From assembly GCA_044370375.1 (NCBI GenBank), contig JBILVQ010000053.1, positions 1 to 15,421 of the forward strand: DNA of 15,421 bases. The letters are read 5' to 3'. A program made the translations under genes and the position numbers. This document shows, in pieces, positions 6,724 to 13,204 of this stretch (the first letter of the stretch is position 1; every line of letters begins with the position of its first letter). Under the pieces are notes generated by a model. The model saw only the letters and a list, made by a program, of their open reading frames with translations, did no database searches and had not been told where the DNA came from. Origin of the DNA: JBILVQ01 sp044370375. GTDB taxonomy: Bacteria > Bacteroidota > Bacteroidia > UBA4408.

Positions 6724-8424
6724 CTATTGTTTGGATAATAAAATGTTAGACCCATGTTTAACTTCGTAAACAAAATCCAATTTTTTGGTTTCGCGTGATT
6801 TTAGATCTAATTCCCAACGCAAAATGCCGGTTTCAGGGTTTTCAATAGCCTTGCTGCTGCTTAACAATTTGACTTCAACACTTTGGTTGTTCGACAAGGG
6901 AATCTGATCTTCCACAATGAGCTTCGCACCAATGGCTTTTGCATTTCTTACCTGAATCTGATAAGCATATTGAATGATTTTCTGATCTTGCAATACCTTG
7001 TCGGTAGTTTTTTCTTTCATTTTCTTTCTGGTGATAACCCAGGCAGGATCTTTGCCCAAATCAATTTGCAAAGTATCGCCAATGCTCTGAGGATCGAAAT
7101 TAATTTTTCCGGAATAACTGCCATCAAAATAAATTCTTGCCTGCCCCGGGATCAAATCCATTTCCTCCCAACCGGTAACTTTGGCTTGCAGATAAACCGA
7201 TTGATCAAGTTTAGGAGCACAGTAATATTCTAGTTGAGAATCCAATTCTGATTTACCAATTAACACCGAAATTGGAATGTTTCCACTCGCTAAATCGTAC
7301 TTTAATTTTATTTGGTATTCAGCCAAAATACTACTGGTATTCTTTTCGGTAAAATCATTGGCGTACAAAACCATTTCTTTGACATCATCCGCCTCATCCC
7401 TGCTATCATTGTAAGATCCTCTGATGCTTTTTGTTGTGACAACCTCCGTCACTGAAGTAGAACCTGCATCCGCCCTGGTTCTTTCCTTTATTTTTCTCTG
7501 CAACTGCATTACCCAAGGCTTTAAATCAGGACGTTGAAATGATAGCCCGGGGTTTCCGGTAGATAGCGTAATACTCACATTGGTGAAATCAATACCGGAT
7601 TGTTGCCAAACTTTAGCATGTTGTACTAATTCCAATTTGGACTTGTTGCCAAAGGCTTTGATATCGTAAAGTGGTAGCCAACCGGCCTGGGGGATAAAAT
7701 AGGAAATAGCTACTTTTGCGGGACCGGCAACATCAGCCATGATATTCACCACAATTTGATGTTTTAAATGGGTTTCTCCCGCGTTATTACCAACCACTGC
7801 AAGGGTTTCGTTCAGTTGCTGCTGACGGTTGTTGAGCAAATTGATTTTCTCCTGCAAAAAATTTTGTTCTCGTTTGAGTTTAAAAATATCTGCAGTAATC
7901 AACGTCATTCTGCTGCGCATTAACTCAACGGCTTCTTTAAATACACTTAAAGAATCTTTTTTTGTTTCACCCTTGATGTATTTGTTTGCTGTAAGCAGTT
8001 GCTTCTCCAATTCAAGGGTAGCCATTCTGGCTGTTACCTCATCAAACTTCAATTGAAATTCCATGATAGAGTCTGTGCAAAATTTCAATTGCCTTCTAAT
8101 TCTGCTAGCCTGGCGTGATGTATCTTTTACAGGTTCTGTATAAAAAGGAAAATAATGAGCTTCGGTAATGGTAAAACTACCGTTGCCATATGCCATTACA
8201 GAATTCTGGTCCATGGTGGCGGAAACACCGTCAAACACAATTTCATTCATACCCGGCAAGAGATTAATGTCTTGACTAATAAAAAGGGTTGCACCACTGC
8301 GGTAAATGGTTGCTCGGTCAACGTTGGCTTTGTAAATTTTCTTGTTAGGCGCTGCCTGAAGATTGATTTGAAAAGCGAGGCATAAAAGAGCCATCAGCAT
8401 CATTCGGGAAAATAAATTTTTCAT
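6724..8424 (-). CDS. Exported DUF4140/DUF4139 domain protein
   Basis: This 566-residue protein has unknown function and belongs to the family often labelled 'mucoidy inhibitor A-like' or DUF4139. Residues 1-24 are a signal peptide (hydrophobic core MMLMALLCLAF, likely cut near LQA/APN), so it acts in the periplasm or at the surface. Residues 31-100 are the DUF4140 start (VDRATIYRSGATLFISQDINLLPGMNEIVFDGV). Residues 104-210 are predicted coiled coil. From about 222 to the end is DUF4139, with the typical YFIPQAGWLPLYDIKA (242-257) and LSTGNP (287-292). A charged loop near 325-350 interrupts it. The ATG at 8424 is preferred over an in-frame ATG at 8475 because it directly precedes the signal peptide. 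It is preceded by the alkD-like gene 177 bp upstream and followed by a terminator. I saw no clear promoter. Confidence 0.9.
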   Translation of the reverse strand: MKNLFSRMMLMALLCLAFQINLQAAPNKKIYKANVDRATIYRSGATLFISQDINLLPGMNEIVFDGVSATMDQNSVMAYGNGSFTITEAHYFPFYTEPVKDTSRQASRIRRQLKFCTDSIMEFQLKFDEVTARMATLELEKQLLTANKYIKGETKKDSLSVFKEAVELMRSRMTLITADIFKLKREQNFLQEKINLLNNRQQQLNETLAVVGNNAGETHLKHQIVVNIMADVAGPAKVAISYFIPQAGWLPLYDIKAFGNKSKLELVQHAKVWQQSGIDFTNVSITLSTGNPGLSFQRPDLKPWVMQLQRKIKERTRADAGSTSVTEVVTTKSIRGSYNDSRDEADDVKEMVLYANDFTEKNTSSILAEYQIKLKYDLASGNIPISVLIGKSELDSQLEYYCAPKLDQSVYLQAKVTGWEEMDLIPGQARIYFDGSYSGKINFDPQSIGDTLQIDLGKDPAWVITRKKMKEKTTDKVLQDQKIIQYAYQIQVRNAKAIGAKLIVEDQIPLSNNQSVEVKLLSSSKAIENPETGILRWELDLKSRETKKLDFVYEVKHGSNILLSKQ

Positions 8425-8478
8425 TGGTTTAATTGTTTTGTTGAAAGAAGGATGCGAGGAAAAATGAAATTCCATAAA

Positions 8479-8501
8479 GGATTGAAAAAAAATTTCAATC
8501 C
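8479..8501. repeat. Perfect 9-bp inverted repeat between alkD-like gene and DUF4139 gene
   Basis: GGATTGAAA and TTTCAATCC flank a five-base A-rich loop. It lies about 100 nt after the alkD-like stop and 54 nt before the DUF4139 ATG. It could be a weak terminator of the former or an operator of the latter. No clean T-run follows it on the minus strand. Confidence 0.4.
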
Positions 8502-8601
8502 CCTATCACTTTTAGCACATAAGAAGAGGCAAAATCCTTGTGATAGAAAAGGAAGGCAGAGAAAATAAAAGATATGGTTTAAATAAACTTGGACCTATCC
8601 A

Positions 8602-9273
8602 TTACATCAACCGCAGGGCCTCGCGTCGGGCAAGGCCACTTAATTGAAGGTCCTCCGTTGTTTCTCGCACCCAAGCAGCGTTGGTTCTGGAGTAATTTCT
8701 CAAGGCCCAACCAATGGCTTTCTGAATAAAAAACTCTTTTTTATCCTTTAATTGTTTAATGCAGTTATAAAGCAGTTCCTCATTGGTATCCTTCTTATAA
8801 GTCAATTGAAATAAAATGGCGGTTCTGTTTAACCAAATATTATCACTTTTTACCCAGGATTTGATGCTCGCTTGAATTAAATCGGGATTATTCTTGAAAA
8901 TAGCACCCACAGCATGGGTAGCCAGGTAATCCACGGTATCCCACCAGGATTTAGTGATAATCAATTGTTGAATAAGATCAAGATGACTTGCATTCAGTTT
9001 CTTTTCTAACAGGGCAATGTAATCCATGGCTGCGTAGGCAAATTCGCGCTCCTTTTTCTGCCATAAGGCCAAGACCAAATCAGCATTCAAAGGGGCATTC
9101 TTTAATTGAAATTTATCTGCCAAGGCTTTAAACAGTAATCTGCGCTCTGTTGTCATTACCCCGACATAGGGAAACAAGTTTTTCATGTAGGCTTCCATCT
9201 GGGGTACTTTAGCAGGATTAGACAATTCCCTAAGACCGGAATCCAGTGCTTGTACAAAGGAATGATGCGACAT
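8602..9273 (-). CDS. AlkD-family DNA glycosylase
   Basis: This 223-residue protein is made of HEAT-like helical repeats and belongs to the DNA alkylation repair (AlkD/AlkC) family, which excises 3-methyladenine, 7-methylguanine and bulkier alkylated bases. The residues described for Bacillus cereus AlkD (W109, D113, R148, W187) all have counterparts at a constant offset of two: W111 and D115 in KSWWDTVD, R150 in WLNRTAILFQL and W189 in IGWALRNYSR. It is therefore expected to be active. The length is normal for the family. The ATG at 9273 is the only sensible start. It is divergent from the sigma-factor operon across 91 bp. Residue equivalence rests on remembered numbering of the B. cereus enzyme. 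Confidence 0.93.
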   Translation of the reverse strand: MSHHSFVQALDSGLRELSNPAKVPQMEAYMKNLFPYVGVMTTERRLLFKALADKFQLKNAPLNADLVLALWQKKEREFAYAAMDYIALLEKKLNASHLDLIQQLIITKSWWDTVDYLATHAVGAIFKNNPDLIQASIKSWVKSDNIWLNRTAILFQLTYKKDTNEELLYNCIKQLKDKKEFFIQKAIGWALRNYSRTNAAWVRETTEDLQLSGLARREALRLM

Positions 9274-9291
9274 GGTTCTTATTTATTTCCG

Positions 9292-9299
9292 TAAAATTA
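9292..9299 (-). promoter_or_regulatory. Possible -7 element (TAATTTTA) for the alkD-like gene
   Basis: This matches TAnnTTTG except at the last base. A TTTG at 9325-9322 lies 22 bases upstream. The leader would be about 13 nt. Confidence 0.3.
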
Positions 9300-9340
9300 G
9301 CAATATAAAATAGGGCTTCTTCAAATTCTGTCAATTTGCT

Positions 9341-9348
9341 TACCTTAG
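9341..9348 (+). promoter_or_regulatory. Possible -7 element (TACCTTAG) for the sigma-factor operon
   Basis: TACCTTAG differs from TAnnTTTG at one base and ends 16 bases before the sigma-factor ATG, the same spacing seen for better boxes in this window. If the ECF factor is autoregulated, a different promoter may apply. Confidence 0.25.
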
Positions 9349-9364
9349 CGACTTCAAAACACAG

Positions 9365-9931
9365 ATGCTGAACAATTTAAGCGATGCCGAGTTAATTGCC
9401 CTATTCACCCAAAAAGGAGAAAAAGAGGCATTGGGGGTATTGTTTAATCGCTATTCGGTTATGGCCTTGTCGGTGGCCAACAAATATTACAAAGATCGCG
9501 ATAAGTCCTCTGATATTTGTATGCAGGTTTTTGAAAAACTAATGACCTTGTTACACAAACATCAAATTGACAATTTTAAATCATGGTTGTACCGTGTTGT
9601 TCAAAATGAGTGTTTGATGGAATTAAGAAAAACGCAGGAAGTGGTTGCGCTCAGTGCCGATGAAGAAAAAAAGTTTGGGCGAATTATGGAAAAGGGGATG
9701 GAACTGCATCCTGAGGAAGGAAAAGAAAAAGAAATGCTGTTACAAAATCTTGAATCTGCCATTGAAAGACTGGAACCACGGCAAAAAAAATGCATAGAGT
9801 TATTTTTCCTTCAGGAAAAAAGTTATGCGGAAATTGTGGCGGAAACTGGATTTGAAATGTTACAGGTAAAGAGTTACATCCAAAACGGAAAAAGAAATCT
9901 TCAAATAAAAATGGGAAAAATCTACCAATGA
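9365..9931 (+). CDS. ECF-type RNA polymerase sigma factor
   Basis: This 188-residue sigma-70 family factor directs RNA polymerase to a stress or surface regulon. Region 2 is at about 10-90, including DRDKSSDICMQVFEKLM (44-60) and FKSWLYRVVQNECLMELRK (71-89). An acidic, charged linker spans about 97-128. Region 4 is at 134-184 (LEPRQKKCIELFFLQEKSYAEIVAETGF...VKSYIQNGKRNLQ), a helix-turn-helix for the -35 element. Regions 1 and 3 are absent, as in ECF factors. Its stop overlaps the start of the anti-sigma gene as ATGA, so the two are translationally coupled and made in proportion. The regulon cannot be told from the sequence. Confidence 0.95.
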   Translation: MLNNLSDAELIALFTQKGEKEALGVLFNRYSVMALSVANKYYKDRDKSSDICMQVFEKLMTLLHKHQIDNFKSWLYRVVQNECLMELRKTQEVVALSADEEKKFGRIMEKGMELHPEEGKEKEMLLQNLESAIERLEPRQKKCIELFFLQEKSYAEIVAETGFEMLQVKSYIQNGKRNLQIKMGKIYQ

Positions 9932-11199
9932 AGGGCGGGGAAGAAATATTAAGCCATTCGGATTGTCCGGACGATCAAACCTTGCAGGAATATGCTTATC
10001 AGCGTCTTTCCGGTGCTGCCATGCGAAAAGTTGAATTGCATTTGGCCGATTGCGAAATGTGCAACGACATGGTGGAGGGGATGCAAAGCATGAAGGAACC
10101 GGAGTTTAAGGCGGATGTAAAAAAGTTACAGGATAAAGTGTTGAATGAAAGTCGCTCAAGGGTAATACCGCTTTTTGGCTGGAAAAAGATGTTGAGCATG
10201 GCGGCTGCTGTGGCCCTAATTTTTGTGATTGGGGGTATTTTTTACAATAAAATGGAGGAAGCGATACCGGGAAAAATGGCCATGAACAAAGAAGGAGAAA
10301 CGGATGATGAAATTATTGTACAGCAGGAATCTTTATCCGCAGGCACGGCAGGAACTTATGTGGATACAGCGCATGAAAAAGAAAAGATGTTGCAAAAAAA
10401 TCCGGAAGGACCGGTGGAGGATGTAAACCAAGATTTTGCAGTGGCTCCTACTTCGGTTGCCGAAAATTCTCCTGAACCTATTGCAAGGCTGTCAGAAGAT
10501 AAATTCAAGGCCATCCCATTAACAAAAGAAAATGCAGATGCCAACGTTTTTGTTGGGAAGAATGAAGACTACAATGGTATAGTTACAAGTGATGATGTAG
10601 CAGCTGAGAAAGTTGTGGTAGTTTCCGGTAGTACTTCTACAGCAGGGGTGAGTGTACCGGTGGCTCAGGAAGCCGTTCGTCTTGAGAATGACGAACAATT
10701 GGTTTCAGTAGAAATTTCGACAAAAAAACGTTCCGGTAAAAAGAAAAGTAAAAGCGTTGAGCAGCCGAGAAGTGTTTCCAAAAAAGAGGCGAGCGACAAA
10801 AGCAAAAGACTAACAGAAAGCAAACAAGCGAAAACAAGCAGTGCAGCTCCTGGCGGGGGATATCCGAAGCTACATGCAAGAGTTCCGTTACAATTCATGA
10901 AGGATGGGAATTATCAAAGCGCTTTTGATTTCGCCAAGGACCTTTTGCAATTGGAACCTGAAAATGATACTGCACAATTCATCATTGGTTACTCGTTGGT
11001 TCGATTAAATAAGATAGAAGAAGGAAAAAAATATTTGCAGCTGGTTGCCGACAATGCCAATTCACCCTACGATCGTGAAGCTATTTTTGAGTTGGCCTTG
11101 TTAAAAATGAAGGCAGGAGACGAGAGCTACAAACAAACCATGAAGGCCCTTTCAGGGGGACGTGACAGCACTGCTTTGAAGGCAAGAGGGTATCGATAG
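9928..11199 (+). CDS. Membrane anti-sigma factor with zinc-finger N-terminus and periplasmic TPR-like tail
   Basis: This 423-residue protein should hold the upstream sigma factor at the inner membrane until a signal releases it. The cytoplasmic N-terminus has the zinc-binding anti-sigma pattern H38-x3-C42-x2-C45 (HLADCEMC), with C13 as a possible fourth ligand. One transmembrane helix lies at about 88-105. Beyond it, an acidic low-complexity region (120-260) is followed by a lysine/serine-rich basic stretch (265-305). The C-terminal 100 residues are helical and TPR-like (FMKDGNYQSAFDFAKDLLQLEP at 323-344, then a second helical pair). The tail probably senses or binds something in the periplasm, but its partner is unknown. 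Overlap with the sigma gene by ATGA fixes the start. No strong terminator follows; the next gene converges 58 bp downstream. Confidence 0.9.
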   Translation: MKGGEEILSHSDCPDDQTLQEYAYQRLSGAAMRKVELHLADCEMCNDMVEGMQSMKEPEFKADVKKLQDKVLNESRSRVIPLFGWKKMLSMAAAVALIFVIGGIFYNKMEEAIPGKMAMNKEGETDDEIIVQQESLSAGTAGTYVDTAHEKEKMLQKNPEGPVEDVNQDFAVAPTSVAENSPEPIARLSEDKFKAIPLTKENADANVFVGKNEDYNGIVTSDDVAAEKVVVVSGSTSTAGVSVPVAQEAVRLENDEQLVSVEISTKKRSGKKKSKSVEQPRSVSKKEASDKSKRLTESKQAKTSSAAPGGGYPKLHARVPLQFMKDGNYQSAFDFAKDLLQLEPENDTAQFIIGYSLVRLNKIEEGKKYLQLVADNANSPYDREAIFELALLKMKAGDESYKQTMKALSGGRDSTALKARGYR

Positions 11200-11257
11200 G
11201 TCAAACCTCTTTGCTAAAAAAAGAAACACAAAAATTTGTAACCTCCATTTATTGAAA

Positions 11258-13147
11258 TTAATGATTTATGATCCTCCTCACTTCCCTCCCATTCACGCGC
11301 AATAAATAAATTCCGCTTTGTAATTCGCTGATGTTGATGTTTACATTGTTTTGTTTTTGTTGGTAAAAATGAGTTTGTAATACCCTTCCTTGCAGGTCGA
11401 TGAGTTCAAGGCTATAAAAACAATCGGTTAGGGGATTGCATTGGAGGGTGAGAGTCTCCTTGTTCTGAAACAAAGTAAAGGATTGATTTCTTTTTATTTC
11501 TTCAATGCTAACAGCCGTTAATAGAAATGGCAAACTAAAAACAGTACAACCATTTTGGGTCGTGCTAACGGTGTAAATACCATTTTGTGTTGGTGCAAAG
11601 GCGAAATTATTTGCAGCCAAAATTAAACTATCATTGAGGTACCATTGGTAATTGGGCGAAACACTTGCCTCCAAAAAAGAAGCATTTAAAACAATGGTGG
11701 GTACTAAAGGTGGAGTTGTGTTTGGAATATAAACATCCCTTGAAATTATAAACTGGTTACAACGATTGGTGAAAGTTAAGGTGATGGTGTAGGTACCGGG
11801 TGCAGAAAATAGGTGAAAAGGATCAGTACCTTCATAAGTATTGTTGACTCCTGAGGCAGGGTCACCAAAATCCCAAGAAATATCATGCACCACATTGAGC
11901 AAGGTATCGAAAACAACAATGGCAGAGTCGGCACCTGTACAGGTGGGTATGTGAAGTGTGGCTTTGTGTTCGCGTGCGAAAATGCAATCGGGGAAGTTGG
12001 GCAATGCGATAAAATTAGCACCGGATAATATGTGTTGGGAGGGAACCATTTCACAGTCAAGACCGGGCAAATTCGGCTTATTCACTACAGACAATGCACA
12101 ATAACCATTAACACCCAAAGTATCATTGGTTACAAAATATAATTTCCCATCAGGCCCTAAACTGGAACAAACATTATTCGTAATTAATGAGGTGCCAAAG
12201 GGGGCATTAAATAATCCAATTTTCGAGTTCAAAACACTGTCTTGGGTTGACAGGGTTAAATCATATTGATAAATATCTCTTTGAGCCAAATTACTCTGTG
12301 AATAAAAGTATTTTCCATTGGGAGAAAATGCACAGGCATATTTTAAAGTTAAACTATCCATTGAGGTTGTCTCAAAAAAAACGGTATCGAATACTTCGCC
12401 TGTTTCGTTATTGAATTTATAAACACTTACGTCTGTTAATGAATTAACTAACCCAATGAATCGTCCCTCGGGTGAAATTTTCATCATGCCTAATGAATTT
12501 CCAAAATTATTTGGTGTATCTGAAATAATTGGTCCGATGGCTGAAATTTGCGGATTGTTATTTACACCACTTTGGTCGATTAAAAAAGATACAAATTCAT
12601 TTGAATTCCAGGGGTGGACCACCACCCACCAATCAACCCCATTACAATGCCTGGTGGCTGAAATTTTTTCATAACAACTATCCAATAAAAAATTGGCTTT
12701 ACTCACAACTTCGCCAAGTCCTGAATTCAAATTTAAGTCTACAATTGACCAACATAAACCATTGGTTGAATTTACTGAGGCTGGATTTTGGTCAACGGTA
12801 AACAAATAAAACTCATGAGTACTTCCGGGTTTCGGAAATATTACTAATCCCTGGCTTGAGCTAACTCCACCTCCAATTGAATCCCCATTGGGCATCAAAT
12901 TCATATTTCTGTCATATACTTTAACACCACTGGCATAAAAAAGTAATTGACCATTGTCATCACAAATTGAAGAATAACCTTCCACACTACTACCTGAAAC
13001 TGATGGCATTGTAATCACAGGTACTCCGGAATTAAAATCCATTCTGAAATTATTGGCTGGATGTACCCATATATTTCCCCATTGCGCTTGAACTTTCAAG
13101 AAAGGAAAGCTCAAAATTATTAAGATTAGAAGAAGTAATTTTTTCAT
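11258..13147 (-). CDS. Secreted T9SS cargo: beta-propeller-like region, PKD domain, type A sorting tail
   Basis: This 629-residue exported protein has a signal peptide at 1-21 (KKLLLLILIILSFPFL, cut near QA/QW). Residues about 25-390 contain blade-like repeats such as LLFYASGVKVYDRN (68-81), ISPEGRFIGLV (224-234), FSPNGKYFYS (274-283) and LGPDGKLYFVT (330-340), suggesting a WD40-like or YVTN-type propeller. Residues 400-475 are a PKD domain (ISWDFGDPASG, then APGTYTITLTF). Residues 485-545 look Ig-like (YQWYLNDSLI...GIYTV). The last 75 residues form a T9SS type A sorting domain ending GIYLLRVNGREVRRI. It should cross the outer membrane by T9SS and be surface-attached or released. It follows another T9SS cargo gene on the same strand after a strong hairpin. 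I see no promoter box of its own. The ligand or activity is unknown. Confidence 0.9.
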   Translation of the reverse strand: MKKLLLLILIILSFPFLKVQAQWGNIWVHPANNFRMDFNSGVPVITMPSVSGSSVEGYSSICDDNGQLLFYASGVKVYDRNMNLMPNGDSIGGGVSSSQGLVIFPKPGSTHEFYLFTVDQNPASVNSTNGLCWSIVDLNLNSGLGEVVSKANFLLDSCYEKISATRHCNGVDWWVVVHPWNSNEFVSFLIDQSGVNNNPQISAIGPIISDTPNNFGNSLGMMKISPEGRFIGLVNSLTDVSVYKFNNETGEVFDTVFFETTSMDSLTLKYACAFSPNGKYFYSQSNLAQRDIYQYDLTLSTQDSVLNSKIGLFNAPFGTSLITNNVCSSLGPDGKLYFVTNDTLGVNGYCALSVVNKPNLPGLDCEMVPSQHILSGANFIALPNFPDCIFAREHKATLHIPTCTGADSAIVVFDTLLNVVHDISWDFGDPASGVNNTYEGTDPFHLFSAPGTYTITLTFTNRCNQFIISRDVYIPNTTPPLVPTIVLNASFLEASVSPNYQWYLNDSLILAANNFAFAPTQNGIYTVSTTQNGCTVFSLPFLLTAVSIEEIKRNQSFTLFQNKETLTLQCNPLTDCFYSLELIDLQGRVLQTHFYQQKQNNVNINISELQSGIYLLRVNGREVRRIINH

Positions 13148-13163
13148 GTTAAATTGTTTTTAT

Positions 13164-13193
13164 GAAGGAGTAAAGCATAAACTTTACTCCTTC
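13164..13193 (-). terminator. Perfect 12-bp stem hairpin between the two T9SS genes
   Basis: GAAGGAGTAAAG (13164-13175) pairs without mismatch with CTTTACTCCTTC (13182-13193) around the loop CATAAA. It starts 11 nt after the stop of the upstream gene and ends 16 nt before the ATG of the next. No T-run follows on the minus strand, so it may be a partial terminator, an RNA-stability or processing element, or part of the downstream leader. Confidence 0.6.
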
Positions 13194-13204
13194 TGATTCA
13201 ATAA

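Noticed and set aside
8503..8546. CTATCAC...GTGATAG inverted repeat with a 30-base loop
   Set aside because: The arms are only 7 bp, and another 7-bp pairing in the same region (8477-8483 with 8533-8539) would cross it. It is likely chance in AT-rich DNA.
11777..12060. A 94-codon minus-strand frame inside the T9SS/PKD gene
   Set aside because: It is an alternate frame within a clear long coding region and has no start context or motif.
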